Below, piece after piece: positions 1 to 9,128 of a stretch of 64,000 nt of DNA. The number at the start of each line of letters is the position of its first letter. The first letter of the stretch is position 1. Location: positions 248,001-312,000 of the forward strand of contig NZ_CADIKM010000003.1 in assembly GCF_902859895.1 (NCBI RefSeq), given 5' to 3'. The notes under the pieces are model-generated. The model saw nothing but the letters and a program-made list of their open reading frames with translations. It ran no database searches and was not told the DNA's origin. The position numbers were made by a program, and so were the translations under genes. The DNA comes from Pararobbsia alpina (GTDB lineage: Bacteria; Pseudomonadota; Gammaproteobacteria; Burkholderiales; Burkholderiaceae).

Positions 1-1
1 G

Positions 2-1156
2 ACGTCTGCCTATCTGGTCGCGCAAGTGCGCGCTCGTGTCGACGGCATCGTGCTGCGGCGGGACTTTGTCGAAGGCGCGAAGGTGAAGGCCGGCCAGCGC
101 CTCTACCAGATCGACCCGGCGCCGTACCGGGCGCAGCTCGACAGCGCGAAGGCCTCACTCGCGAAGGCGCAGGCGAATCTCGCCTCGCAAACCGCGCAGG
201 CTCAACGCTTCAAGGTGCTCGTCGAGCAGAACGCGGTCAGCCGACAGGACAACGACAACGCCGTCGCCTCGCAAGCCCAGGCCGCGGCCGATGTCGCGAC
301 CGGCAAGGCAGCCGTGCAGACCGCGTCGATCAACCTCGGCTACACCGACGTGGTCGCGCCGATCTCCGGCACCATCGGCATTTCGCAAGTGACCCCGGGC
401 GCCTATGTGCAGGCGAGCGCGGCCACGCTGATGTCGACGATCCAGCAACTCGATCCGATCTATGTCGACGTCGTCGAGTCGACGACCGACCTGCTCAAGT
501 TGCGCCGCGCGGTGGCCAATGGCCAGATCCAGGCGGCCGACTCGCATTCGGTCAAGGTCACGCTGACGCTCGAAGACGGCTCGACCTTTGCGCAGCCGGG
601 ACGTCTTGAATTCTCCGACGTGACCGTCGACCAGACGACCGGTACGGTGACCCTGCGCGCCTTGTTCCCGAACCCGCAGCAGATATTGCTGCCGGGCATG
701 TTCGTCCACGCGAAGCTCGCTCAGGGCATCAACGCGAAGGCGATGCTGGTGCCGCAAGTCGGCATCACGCACACGCCCAAGGGCGACCCGACCGCGTTGA
801 TCGTCAATGCCGACAACAAGGTCGAAGTGCGTCAGCTGAAGACCTCCGGTACGCGCGGCTCCGACTGGATCGTCGAAGGCGGCCTGCAACCCGGCGACAA
901 GGTGATTGTCCAGGGCGTGCTGAAGGCGCCCCCGGGTGCAACGGTCAAGCCCGTGCCGGCCAACCTGCCGCCGCCGGCCACGACCGGCGAGGAAGCCGGA
1001 GTGAGCGGTGACGTTGGCGTAAGCGGTTCGGTGGCCTCCAGCGGCACCGCAGCGGCAGGCGGCGCAGGCGGCAACGCGGCAGCCAACAGCGCAGGCACAT
1101 CCGGTGGCGGCAGCGCCGCCCAGGGTGGCAATGCTTCGAGCGCCCACGCGCAATAA
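2..1156 (+). CDS. RND efflux periplasmic adaptor subunit (5' partial)
   Basis: Periplasmic membrane-fusion protein that links an inner-membrane RND pump to an outer-membrane channel for drug export. The reading frame is open to the left edge (codons reading T-S-A-Y-L-V-A-Q before the first GTG at 26), so the true start and signal peptide lie outside the window; the GTG at 26 falls inside the conserved VRARVDGIV lipoyl-domain segment and is not a start. Visible parts are the biotinyl-lipoyl half-motifs, an Ala/Gln-rich coiled-coil hairpin and the beta-barrel region. The last 50 or so residues are a Gly/Ala/Ser-rich low-complexity tail with no known function. The pump gene follows after 14 bases, so the three genes form one operon. 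It resembles AcrA/MexA/BpeA-type adaptors. Confidence 0.93.
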   Translation, partial: TSAYLVAQVRARVDGIVLRRDFVEGAKVKAGQRLYQIDPAPYRAQLDSAKASLAKAQANLASQTAQAQRFKVLVEQNAVSRQDNDNAVASQAQAAADVATGKAAVQTASINLGYTDVVAPISGTIGISQVTPGAYVQASAATLMSTIQQLDPIYVDVVESTTDLLKLRRAVANGQIQAADSHSVKVTLTLEDGSTFAQPGRLEFSDVTVDQTTGTVTLRALFPNPQQILLPGMFVHAKLAQGINAKAMLVPQVGITHTPKGDPTALIVNADNKVEVRQLKTSGTRGSDWIVEGGLQPGDKVIVQGVLKAPPGATVKPVPANLPPPATTGEEAGVSGDVGVSGSVASSGTAAAGGAGGNAAANSAGTSGGGSAAQGGNASSAHAQ

Positions 1157-1170
1157 TCGGGAGCCCGTAA

Positions 1171-4100
1171 ATGGCCAAGTTTTTTATCGATCGCCCCATC
1201 TTTGCATGGGTTATCGCGATCATGCTCATGCTTGCCGGCGCGCTGTCGATCACGCGCCTGCCTGTGGAGCAGTATCCGACGATCGCGCCGCCTTCGATCC
1301 AGATCAGCGCAAGCTATGCGGGTGCGAGCGCGAGCACAGTCGAAAACACCGTGACGCAGGTGATCGAGCAGCAGATGAGCGGGCTCGACCACTTGCTCTA
1401 CTTGAGCTCCACGTCGGATGACTCGGGAACGGCGACCATCACGCTGACGTTCGCGGCCGGGACCAACCCGGACATCGCGCAGGTGCAGGTGCAGAACAAG
1501 CTGTCGCTTGCCACCCCGCTGTTGCCGTCCGCGGTTCAGCAGGCCGGCATCAAGGTCTCGAAGTCGAGCAGCAGCTTCTTGCTGGTGCTGGCGTTCGTGT
1601 CGGAAGACGGCAGCATGTCGCGGACCGACCTTGCGAACTTCGTGGCCTCGCGCATCCAGGATCCGATCAGCCGGGTCGATGGTGTGGGTACGGTGACGGT
1701 GTTCGGCTCGCAGTATGCGATGCGCATCTGGCTCGATCCGCTCAAGCTCCACAATTACGAACTGACGCCGGTCGACGTGTCGACCGCGCTCCTGGGCCAG
1801 AACGTCCAGGTGCCGGCGGGCCAGCTTGGCGGCACACCGCCGATGCCCGGCCAGATGCTGACCGCGACGGTGACCGAAGCGACGCTGCTGCGCACGCCCG
1901 AGCAGTTCGGCAACGTGCTGCTCAAGGTCAATCCGGACGGATCGCAGATCCGTATCAAGGACGTCGCGCGCGTCGACCGAGGCCAGGAAACGTACGTCTT
2001 CGACACGAAATACAACGGCAAGCCTGCCGCCGGCTTCGGTATTCAGCTCGCGACGGGCGCCAATGCGCTCGCGACCGCAAGGGCCGTGCGCGCGCGCATC
2101 GCCGAGCTCCAGCCGAACTTCCCGCACGGCCTCGTCGTCCAGTATCCGTATGACACGACGCCGTTCGTGCGCCTGTCGATCGAAGAAGTGGTCAAGACCC
2201 TGTTCGAAGGGATCGTGCTGGTGTTCCTCGTGATGTATCTGTTCCTGCAGAACCTGCGGGCCACGATCATCCCGACGATCGCCGTGCCGGTCGTGCTGCT
2301 GGGTACCTTCGCGATCATGGGCGCCGCGGGTTTCTCGATCAATACGCTGTCGATGTTCGGGCTCGTGCTCGCTATCGGGCTCTTGGTCGACGATGCGATC
2401 GTGGTGGTCGAGAACGTCGAGCGCGTGATGACCGAGGAAGGCTTGTCGCCGCGAGATGCCACCCGCAAGGCCATGGAGCAGATTACCGGTGCGCTGGTCG
2501 GCGTGGCGCTCGTGTTGTCGGCGGTGTTCGTGCCGATGGCGTTCTCGAGCGGATCGGTCGGTGCGATCTATCGGCAGTTCTCGCTGACGATCGTGGCGGC
2601 GATGGTGCTGTCCGTGCTCGTCGCGTTGATCCTGACGCCGGCGCTGTGCGCGACGCTGCTCAAGCCGGTCGAGAAGGGTCATCACGAGATCAAGACGGGC
2701 TTTTTCGGCTGGTTCAACCGGACCTTCGAACGCAGCCGCGACAAATACCATGACGGCGTGCACCATGTGATCCGTCATGCGGGCCGCTGGTTCATCATCT
2801 ATGCGGCGCTGGTCGTCGCGGTCGGGCTGCTGTTCGTGCGCATGCCGAGCTCCTTCCTGCCCGACGAAGACCAGGGCACGATGTTCGTGCTCGTGCAGAC
2901 GCCCCCGGGTGCCACCCAGGAGCGCACGGCCAATGCGCTCAATGCGGTGGCGCAATACCTGCTCAAGAACGAGAGCAGCATCGTCAGCGCGGTGTTCGAA
3001 GTCAACGGCTTCAACTTCGCGGGCCGCGGCCAGAATTCGGGCCTCGTGTTCGTGCGGATGAAGGACTGGGGGGTCCGCACTCGAGAGGACCAGAAAATCC
3101 CGGCGCTGATCGGCCGGCTGTTCGCGCACTTCGGGAGTTACAAGGACGCGATGATCATCCCGATCAACCCGCCGCCGATTCCTGAACTTGGCACCGCCGC
3201 GGGCTTCGACTTCGAACTCCAGGACCGGGTCGGTGCCGGCCACGCGCAGCTGATGGAGGCGCGCAACATGCTGCTCGGCCTGGCCGCCAAGGACCCGAAT
3301 CTCGCGCTCGTGCGGCCGAACGGCCTGAGCGACCAGCCGTCGTACCAGGTCGACATCGATCGCGAAAAGGCGAGTGCGCTGGGCCTCAAGTCGACGGACA
3401 TCGACCAGACCTTCTCGATCGCGTGGGCATCGGCGTACATCAACAACTTCCTCGATACGGACAACCGGATCAAACGCGTTTATGTGCAGGGCGACGCGCC
3501 GTACCGGATGAACCCCGAAGACGTCGGCCTTTGGTACGTGCGCAACGCGTCGGGCACGATGGTGCCGTTCTCGTCGTTCGCGACCGGTCGCTGGACCTTT
3601 TCGTCGCCGAAGCTCGAGCGCTACAACGGGATTTCAGCGGTCGAAATCCAGGGTGCGGCGGGCCCGGGCAAGAGTACCGGGGATGCGATCGCGGCGATGG
3701 AAGCGCTCGTGAAGAAGCTGCCGCCTGGCTTTGGTTTCGAGTGGACGGGACTCTCGCTGCAGGAAAAAGCCTCGGGTGCGCAGGCGCCGGCGCTCTATGC
3801 GATCTCGATTCTCGTGGTGTTCCTGAGTCTCGCGGCACTGTATGAGAGCTGGTCGATTCCGTTCGCCGTGATCCTGGTGGTGCCGCTCGGGGTGCTTGGC
3901 GCGCTGCTCGCGGCGACCGGGCGAGGACTCACGAATGACGTCTACTTCCAGGTGGGGCTGTTGACCACGGTCGGGCTTTCCGCGAAGAACGCGATTCTGA
4001 TCGTCGAGTTCGCCAGGGACCTCCAGAACGAGGGCATGAGCGCCTTCGACGCGGCGACCGAGGCCGCGCGGTTGCGGCTGCGCCCGATTCTGATGACCTC

Positions 4101-4362
4101 GCTCGCCTTCATTCTCGGGGTGCTGCCGTTGGCGGTCTCGAACGGCGCGGGCTCGGGCAGCCAGCATGCAATTGGTACCGGCGTGATCGGCGGGATGCTG
4201 AGCGCGACCTTCCTCGCGATTTTCATGATCCCGATGTTCTTTGTCGTGATTCGCAACAAGTTCAGCAAGGGCAAGGGCGCCGCAGGCGGCGGCAGGATGC
4301 AGCCGGCCACTTCGCCGGCGCTGCCCCCGGATCCGGACGCGCCGAACCGGGAGGGACATTGA
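1171..4362 (+). CDS. RND multidrug efflux transporter, inner-membrane pump (HAE1 family)
   Basis: Proton-driven trimeric inner-membrane exporter of the AcrB/MexB/BpeB type. The 1063-residue length is typical for HAE1 pumps. The N-terminus [16 protein letters not shown] is the classical first membrane helix. The proton-relay acids are present as adjacent Asp407-Asp408 in [13 protein letters not shown], and the partner Lys is at about 939 in [14 protein letters not shown]. Two blocks of membrane helices flank large periplasmic loops. It sits between the adaptor gene and the outer-membrane channel gene, with 1 base to the next start. Substrates cannot be read from the sequence. No regulator gene is visible because the window starts inside the operon. 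Confidence 0.97.
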   Translation: MAKFFIDRPIFAWVIAIMLMLAGALSITRLPVEQYPTIAPPSIQISASYAGASASTVENTVTQVIEQQMSGLDHLLYLSSTSDDSGTATITLTFAAGTNPDIAQVQVQNKLSLATPLLPSAVQQAGIKVSKSSSSFLLVLAFVSEDGSMSRTDLANFVASRIQDPISRVDGVGTVTVFGSQYAMRIWLDPLKLHNYELTPVDVSTALLGQNVQVPAGQLGGTPPMPGQMLTATVTEATLLRTPEQFGNVLLKVNPDGSQIRIKDVARVDRGQETYVFDTKYNGKPAAGFGIQLATGANALATARAVRARIAELQPNFPHGLVVQYPYDTTPFVRLSIEEVVKTLFEGIVLVFLVMYLFLQNLRATIIPTIAVPVVLLGTFAIMGAAGFSINTLSMFGLVLAIGLLVDDAIVVVENVERVMTEEGLSPRDATRKAMEQITGALVGVALVLSAVFVPMAFSSGSVGAIYRQFSLTIVAAMVLSVLVALILTPALCATLLKPVEKGHHEIKTGFFGWFNRTFERSRDKYHDGVHHVIRHAGRWFIIYAALVVAVGLLFVRMPSSFLPDEDQGTMFVLVQTPPGATQERTANALNAVAQYLLKNESSIVSAVFEVNGFNFAGRGQNSGLVFVRMKDWGVRTREDQKIPALIGRLFAHFGSYKDAMIIPINPPPIPELGTAAGFDFELQDRVGAGHAQLMEARNMLLGLAAKDPNLALVRPNGLSDQPSYQVDIDREKASALGLKSTDIDQTFSIAWASAYINNFLDTDNRIKRVYVQGDAPYRMNPEDVGLWYVRNASGTMVPFSSFATGRWTFSSPKLERYNGISAVEIQGAAGPGKSTGDAIAAMEALVKKLPPGFGFEWTGLSLQEKASGAQAPALYAISILVVFLSLAALYESWSIPFAVILVVPLGVLGALLAATGRGLTNDVYFQVGLLTTVGLSAKNAILIVEFARDLQNEGMSAFDAATEAARLRLRPILMTSLAFILGVLPLAVSNGAGSGSQHAIGTGVIGGMLSATFLAIFMIPMFFVVIRNKFSKGKGAAGGGRMQPATSPALPPDPDAPNREGH

Positions 4363-4363
4363 T

Positions 4364-5935
4364 ATGAACAACCTCAACACGCGCCTGAAGCGGGCGGGTT
4401 TCAAGTCCGGCTTCAAGCCCGGGCTCAAGCCGGCCCACGCGCTGAAGGCTTCATCGCTCGCCTCGCTCGTGCTGTTTGCCGCATGCACGATGATCCCGAA
4501 GTACGAGCAGCCCGCAGCCCCGGTGCAGGCTGCGTATCCGACCGCGGGTAATGCGGAGGAGGCAATGGGTAGGACGGGTGGGATGGCCGCAGCGGATATC
4601 GGTTGGCGCAATTTCTTTTCCGATCCGCGGCTGCAGCAACTGATCGAACTCGCACTGCAGAACAACCGCGACCTGCGTGTCGCGGCGCTGCAGGTCGACT
4701 CGCTGCGTGGGCAATACCAGATCCAGCGCGCGGCGCTGTTCCCCGCGTTCAATGCGACGGCGAGCGGCTCGCGTTCGAAGGTGCCGCGCAACCTGTCATT
4801 CTTCGGGCAGCAGATCACGTCCGAGTACTCGGTCGGTTTTACCCAGGCACAGTGGGAGATCGATTTTTGGGGCCGCGTGCGCAGCCTGTCGGAGGCCGCA
4901 TTGCAGACGTACTTCTCGACGGCGCAGGCGCGCAAGGCGACTGAGATCCTGCTGGTATCGCAGGTCGCCGATCAGTATCTGACGACGCTCGCCTTCGACG
5001 AAGAGCTGAAGGTGACCGAGCAGACCCTGATAACTGCGACCGAGTCGTACCGGATCACCAAGCTGCAATTCGATGTCGGCACGGGTGCGGAACTCGCGCT
5101 GCGTCAGGCGGAAGGCGTGGTCGAACAGGCCAGGGCCAACTACCAGAGCCAGATCCGCTTGCGCGCGCAGTCGCTGAACGCGCTGCAATTGCTGGTTGGG
5201 GAGCCGATTCCCGACGATTTGCCGCCGGCGCTGGCGCTGGCCGACCAGAACCTGCTCGCCGATATCCCGGCTGGCCTGCCGTCGGATCTGTTGACGCGAC
5301 GCCCGGACGTGATGGAGGCCGAAGCCACGCTCAAGTCAGCCAATGCGAATATCGGTGCGGCGCGCGCGGCCTTCTTCCCGAAGGTTACGCTGACGAGTTC
5401 GGCGGGCACGCTGAGTCCGACGCTTGGCGGTCTGTTCAAGCCAGGGCAGAGTGGCTGGAGTTTCGCGCCGGAAATCACGCTGCCGATCTTCGATGGCGGC
5501 GCGAACATCGCGGGGCTCCAGGTCGTCAACGCGCAGAAGAAGATTGCGATCGCGCAGTACGAGAAGGCGATCCAGTTGGCGTTCCGCGAAGTGGCCGACG
5601 GTCTTGCCGCGCGGGGGACCTACAACGAGCAGATCGCGGCCGAGGAGCGCTTTACAGCGACGACGCAGCGCCAGCTCGACTTGTCGAACCTGCGCTACAA
5701 GAGCGGTGTGGACAGCTACCTCAATGTGCTGACGGCGCAGACCAGTCTGTACTCGGCGCAGTTGTCGCTGATCGCGGCGCAACTCGCGCGCCAGGCAAAT
5801 CTCGTGGATCTCTACGAGGCGCTTGGCGGTGGCTGGATCGAACACACCGGCGACGAGCCGCGCCCGGCGGAAGCCGAGTACGGCACCGCGCCGGCTGCGC
5901 CGGCCAGTGCGGCTTCAGCGGCATCGGCGGGCTAG
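4364..5935 (+). CDS. Outer-membrane efflux lipoprotein (OprM/NodT family)
   Basis: Outer-membrane channel of the tripartite pump. A lipobox (LFAAC) about 45 residues in predicts a lipoprotein signal and acylation on Cys. The TolC-like fold is indicated by two long repeats rich in helix-forming residues, containing SVGFTQAQWEIDFWGR in the first half and DLLTRRPDVMEAE before the second half. Length (523 aa) is slightly above the usual 480-500 because of a C-terminal Ala-rich tail and an unusually long n-region. That n-region, residues 10-25, is a small internal repeat of Gly-Phe/Leu-Lys units ahead of the hydrophobic core. A GAGGG ribosome-binding site lies just upstream of the ATG, inside the end of the pump gene. 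The operon ends at the terminator about 55 bases downstream. Confidence 0.95.
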   Translation: MNNLNTRLKRAGFKSGFKPGLKPAHALKASSLASLVLFAACTMIPKYEQPAAPVQAAYPTAGNAEEAMGRTGGMAAADIGWRNFFSDPRLQQLIELALQNNRDLRVAALQVDSLRGQYQIQRAALFPAFNATASGSRSKVPRNLSFFGQQITSEYSVGFTQAQWEIDFWGRVRSLSEAALQTYFSTAQARKATEILLVSQVADQYLTTLAFDEELKVTEQTLITATESYRITKLQFDVGTGAELALRQAEGVVEQARANYQSQIRLRAQSLNALQLLVGEPIPDDLPPALALADQNLLADIPAGLPSDLLTRRPDVMEAEATLKSANANIGAARAAFFPKVTLTSSAGTLSPTLGGLFKPGQSGWSFAPEITLPIFDGGANIAGLQVVNAQKKIAIAQYEKAIQLAFREVADGLAARGTYNEQIAAEERFTATTQRQLDLSNLRYKSGVDSYLNVLTAQTSLYSAQLSLIAAQLARQANLVDLYEALGGGWIEHTGDEPRPAEAEYGTAPAAPASAASAASAG

Positions 5936-5988
5936 GTTCAGAGTCGGCTCGGCTTCGGGCCACTTGCTTCTTCGGGTATCGCCAATAG

Positions 5989-6077
5989 AAACCCCACGCT
6001 TTGCGTGAACTGCGCCCCAAAGGTTGGATCGGTGTCCAACTTTACGGGGTCAGTTCAGCGGAGCGTGGGGTTTTTTT
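5989..6077 (+). terminator. Rho-independent terminator of the efflux operon, interrupted by an insertion
   Basis: Arms AAACCCCACGCT (5989-6000) and AGCGTGGGGTTT (6062-6073) are perfect reverse complements, and the right arm runs into seven T residues. The loop is 61 bases because a 52-bp palindrome occupies 6006-6057, flanked by GCG on both sides. Removing the palindrome and one GCG leaves a 12-bp stem with a 6-base TTGCGG loop, a textbook terminator. It lies 54 bases after the outer-membrane gene. Confidence 0.8.
6006..6057. mobile_element. 52-bp end-to-end inverted repeat resembling fused IS3-family termini
   Basis: The segment starts TGAACTGCGCCCC and ends as a near-complement (CGGGGTCAGTTCA). 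Inner arms AAAGGTTGGA and TCCAACTTT surround a 6-base centre, with one unpaired base between the two paired blocks. TGAACTG followed by a C-rich run, AAAG and TTGGA is the style of the terminal repeat of many IS3-family elements (established knowledge; no specific element identified). GCG at 6003-6005 and at 6058-6060 fits a 3-bp target duplication. There is no room for a transposase, so this is a MITE-like relic or a junction of two ends. Confidence 0.6.
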
Positions 6078-6161
6078 GTGCGTCGAGGGAGGGGGGCGTG
6101 TCACCACGTCAAGGCCAAAAAAAGGTGGCCGTGGTCATCAAGGCGCGAGGCGCCATGGCGG

Positions 6162-6224
6162 AGGGCACAGGGCACAGGGCACACGGGACAGGGGACAGGG
6201 GACAGGGGACAGGGGACAGGGGAC
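6162..6224. repeat. G-rich heptamer tandem repeat, 9 units
   Basis: Nine in-phase 7-base units: three AGGGCAC, one ACGGGAC and five AGGGGAC. The tract lies between the efflux terminator and the metal-uptake operon, about 105 bases before the binding-protein start. Seven bases is not a multiple of three, but the tract is outside any convincing gene. A simple slippage-prone array; the G-runs could also form G-quadruplex structures (inference). Confidence 0.85.
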
Positions 6225-6250
6225 AGGGCGTCGGACTGGCACGATTTGAC

Positions 6251-6265
6251 TGTTATGTTATACCA
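6251..6265 (+). promoter_or_regulatory. Possible Zur-type operator ahead of the metal ABC operon
   Basis: TGTTATGTTATACCA resembles the AT-rich GTTAT...ATAAC palindromes bound by the zinc regulator Zur in proteobacteria, although the right half is imperfect. It stands out as AT-rich against its surroundings and lies about 65 bases before the binding-protein start, where an operator over a promoter would be expected. The assignment is by resemblance only; no zur gene is in the window. Confidence 0.35.
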
Positions 6266-6330
6266 TCTGCCCTGACCCTGGCGCGCACGGACGGACCGCT
6301 GCGTTGCCTGTCTGCCCCTGGAGCCCATCG

Positions 6331-7257
6331 ATGAATGCCGTGCTGCGCCGCTTGACCCATTTGACCCGTCTGGCCTTTGCCGCCACGACACTGAGCGCCG
6401 CCCTTGCGACTGGCGTTGCCACTTCGGCGCACGCCGCGACGAGGATTCCCGTGGTCGCCGCGGAGAGCTTCTATGGCGATGTGGTCAAGCAGATCGGTGG
6501 CGACCATGTCGCGGTCAAGAGCATCATGAGCAATCCCGATCAAGATCCGCACCTCTTCGAAACGAGCCCCTCGACGGCTCGCCAATTGTCAGCCGCGCGC
6601 GTGGTCGTCTATAACGGCGCCGCCTACGACCCATGGATGGACAAGCTGCTGAGCGCCTCGCCGCGACCCGACCGCGTGGCGATCGAAGCGGCCGCGCTCG
6701 TCGGCAAGAAACCGGGCGACAATCCCCACCTCTGGTACCTGCCCGCGACCATGCCCGCCACCGCGAAGGCCGTTGCCGACGCGCTCAAGCAGGCCGATCC
6801 GTCGAGCCAGGCCGATGTCGATCGCGGGCTTGCCGCATTCCTTGCATCGCTTGACCCGATCAATGCGAAAATCGCGGCGATGCGCGCGAAGTACCAGGGC
6901 CTGCCGGTCACGGCGACCGAGCCCGTGTTCGGCTATATGGCCGATGCGCTCGGCCTCGACATGCGCAATATGCATTTCCAGGTCTCGGTGATGAACGACA
7001 CCGAGCCTTCCGCAACGGACCTTGCCGCTTTCCAGCAAGATCTCCGCGAGCGGCGTGTGAAGGTGTTGTTCTACAACTCGCAGGTGTCGGACGAGATGAC
7101 GAGCAAAATGCTCGCAATCGCGAAATCGGCGGGCGTCGCGGTGGTCAGCGTGACGGAAACGGAGCCTAACGGCATGAACTATCAGAGCTGGATGCTGCAT
7201 CAACTCAATGCGCTCGATGCGGCGCTGTCGCCCAAGCCGGGCGCGAACGCCAAGTGA
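6331..7257 (+). CDS. znuA: Metal (Zn/Mn) ABC transporter substrate-binding protein
   Basis: Periplasmic cluster A-I binding protein that captures a transition-metal ion for the downstream permease. Start chosen at ATG 6331 (GGAG seven bases upstream), giving a 308-aa precursor with a signal peptide ending near SAHA-ATR; an upstream TTG at 6304 would add nine poorly supported residues. Likely ligands are His in DQDPHLFE, His in DNPHLWY, Glu in TATEPVFGY and an acidic residue in VSVTETEP. The His-rich loop typical of enterobacterial ZnuA is absent, and the third ligand looks like Glu as in the Mn/Zn proteins PsaA/MntC, so zinc versus manganese is open. The stop overlaps the ATPase start by four bases. 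Confidence 0.85.
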   Translation: MNAVLRRLTHLTRLAFAATTLSAALATGVATSAHAATRIPVVAAESFYGDVVKQIGGDHVAVKSIMSNPDQDPHLFETSPSTARQLSAARVVVYNGAAYDPWMDKLLSASPRPDRVAIEAAALVGKKPGDNPHLWYLPATMPATAKAVADALKQADPSSQADVDRGLAAFLASLDPINAKIAAMRAKYQGLPVTATEPVFGYMADALGLDMRNMHFQVSVMNDTEPSATDLAAFQQDLRERRVKVLFYNSQVSDEMTSKMLAIAKSAGVAVVSVTETEPNGMNYQSWMLHQLNALDAALSPKPGANAK

Positions 7258-8114
7258 CGGCGGTCATCGAACTCGATCGCGTGACGCTCGAACTCGGTGC
7301 TCGCGCGGTGCTCGAGGACGTGAGTCTGTCGATCGGTGCAGGTGAGTTCATCGGGGTGCTCGGCGCCAACGGCTCGGGCAAGACCAGTCTCATGCGCGCA
7401 CTGCTCGGTCTGCTCGAGCCCGTGAGCGGTTCGATCCGTGTGCTCGGCAAGCCCGCCTCGCGCGGCAATCCGGCCATCGGCTACATGCCGCAAATCCGTG
7501 CAACCCTGGCTGAGCGGCGTCTGCGCGGACGCGACTTTGTCGCGTGCGCCTTCGAAGGACATCGCTGGGGCACCTCGCTCGGCGGCGCGAGCGCGCGGCG
7601 CGCGGTCGACGAGGCGCTCGCACGGGTCGATGCGCTTGCGCTTGCCGAGCGTCCACTCGTCTCGATGTCGGGGGGCGAGCGTCAGCGCCTGCTGCTGGCG
7701 CAATGCCTGCTCGGCGAGCCGGGGCTCCTGCTGCTCGACGAGCCGTTGATCAGCCTCGATCCGCATCATATGCAGGCCACGGTCGATCTCGTTCACAAGC
7801 TGCAGCGCGAGTCCGGCATCACGGTGTTGTTCAGCGCGCACGAACTGAATCCTCTGCTGCACACGCTGGATCGCGTGCTCTATCTCGGCCGCGGCCACGC
7901 CGCGCTCGGCACGGTCGACGAGGTGATCAACGGGCCGGTGCTCTCGCGGCTCTATGGTTCGAAGATCGACGTCATGCGGCTCGGCGGCCGGATCTTCGTG
8001 ATGTCGGGCGCGGCCGATCTCGAGCATGACGAGCACCGTCACGAAGACGGCGCACACGAACACCGGCACGATGGGGTTCATCATCCTGCCCATCACCACG
8101 CTCACCACAATTGA
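7254..8114 (+). CDS. znuC: Metal ABC transporter ATP-binding protein with His-rich C-terminal tail
   Basis: Cytoplasmic ATPase of the metal importer. GTG start at 7254 overlaps the previous stop (GTGA). Walker A is GANGSGKTSL, the ABC signature is SMSGGERQR, Walker B ends LLLLDEPL and the switch His is in FSAHELNPLLH. The last 28 or so residues after AADLEHDEH are dominated by His, with Asp and Glu (HRHEDGAHEHRH, HHPAHHHAHHN), an extension absent from most ABC ATPases. Such tails bind zinc or nickel in many metal transporters, which supports a zinc role. The permease starts 39 bases downstream. Confidence 0.92.
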   Translation: MTAVIELDRVTLELGARAVLEDVSLSIGAGEFIGVLGANGSGKTSLMRALLGLLEPVSGSIRVLGKPASRGNPAIGYMPQIRATLAERRLRGRDFVACAFEGHRWGTSLGGASARRAVDEALARVDALALAERPLVSMSGGERQRLLLAQCLLGEPGLLLLDEPLISLDPHHMQATVDLVHKLQRESGITVLFSAHELNPLLHTLDRVLYLGRGHAALGTVDEVINGPVLSRLYGSKIDVMRLGGRIFVMSGAADLEHDEHRHEDGAHEHRHDGVHHPAHHHAHHN

Positions 8115-8153
8115 CCCGTATCATCTCGTCTACTCCTTCAGATCCGACTCCGC

Positions 8154-8942
8154 ATGTTTGACTACGATTTCATGATCAATGCCTTCGCGGCGGCCGGTGT
8201 CGTCGCGATCGTAGCCGGGATCGTGGGCTTTTTCCTCGTGATGCGCGGCCAGACCTTCGCGGGCCATGCGCTTTCGCATGTCGGATTCACAGGGGCAACG
8301 GGTGCCGCGCTGATCGGCATCTCGCCGCTCTGGGGGCTGATCGGTTTCACGATGCTCGCCGGCATCGGCATGGGTGCGCTCGGCGAACGGCTCGCGGGCC
8401 GCGATCTCGCGATCGGGATGATCCTTTCGCTGTCGCTCGGTTTCGGGCTGCTGTTCCTGCACTTCTTTACGGCGTATGCGACTCAGGTCACGGCGCTGCT
8501 GTTCGGCAACGTTCTCGGCGTGAGCCACGAAACGCTGAAGGTGCTGCTCGCGCTCGGCATCGTTTGCCTCGCGGCCCTCGCGGCGATCGGGCGGCCCTTG
8601 CTGTTCGCGACGCTGCAGCCAGAGCTTGCCGAAGCGAAAGGCGTGTCGCTGCGCTGGGTCTCGATCCTGTTCCTGACGATCGTGTCGGTCGCGGTTGCCG
8701 AATGCGCGCAGATCGTCGGCGTGCTGCTCGTCTTCACGCTGATGGTCGGCCCCGCCGCGACCGCGCAGAATGTGACGACACGGCTCGCGTGGGGTATCGC
8801 GCTCGCCGCGGCCATCGCACTGGCCGAGGCCTGGCTCGGCATCGCTCTCGCCTATTACACCGACTGGCCGACGAGCTTCTGGATTACCTTGTTGTCGGCG
8901 CTGGCCTATGTGGCGAGCCTGCCGATGCGCTCGCGCAACTGA
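8154..8942 (+). CDS. znuB: Metal ABC transporter permease
   Basis: Integral membrane subunit of the ABC-3 family (ZnuB/MntB). 262 residues with about seven or eight hydrophobic helices, beginning MFDYDFMINAFAAAGVVAI. Family-typical segments include FAGHALSHVGFTGATGA after the second helix and AEAKGVSLRWVSILFL in the middle. It is the last gene of the three-gene operon; the next gene, a sugar kinase, starts 186 bases on and has its own ribosome-binding region. Zinc is the likely substrate because of the His-rich ATPase tail, but manganese cannot be excluded. Confidence 0.9.
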   Translation: MFDYDFMINAFAAAGVVAIVAGIVGFFLVMRGQTFAGHALSHVGFTGATGAALIGISPLWGLIGFTMLAGIGMGALGERLAGRDLAIGMILSLSLGFGLLFLHFFTAYATQVTALLFGNVLGVSHETLKVLLALGIVCLAALAAIGRPLLFATLQPELAEAKGVSLRWVSILFLTIVSVAVAECAQIVGVLLVFTLMVGPAATAQNVTTRLAWGIALAAAIALAEAWLGIALAYYTDWPTSFWITLLSALAYVASLPMRSRN

Positions 8943-9128
8943 GGCAAGGGCGCGGCGAAATGGTTGGGGGTGGGAGGCTGGACACGACAGCGAAGCTGAG
9001 GGCAAGCTGAAGCAGCGTGCCGTGCCGAAAAGCGCGAGGCGCTCGAGGCAGGCGCCCGTGACGAAGCAGTGGGGCGGCTTGGTATTATCCTGCCTGAGCC
9101 CTTCACAACAGATACAAGACGAGACACC

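Noticed and set aside
832-3243. Long minus-strand open frame (803 codons) across the RND genes
   Set aside because: Its translation is extremely Arg/His/Asp-rich with no family resemblance, and it lies wholly opposite the adaptor and pump genes whose plus-strand proteins are unmistakable; it is a GC-content shadow.
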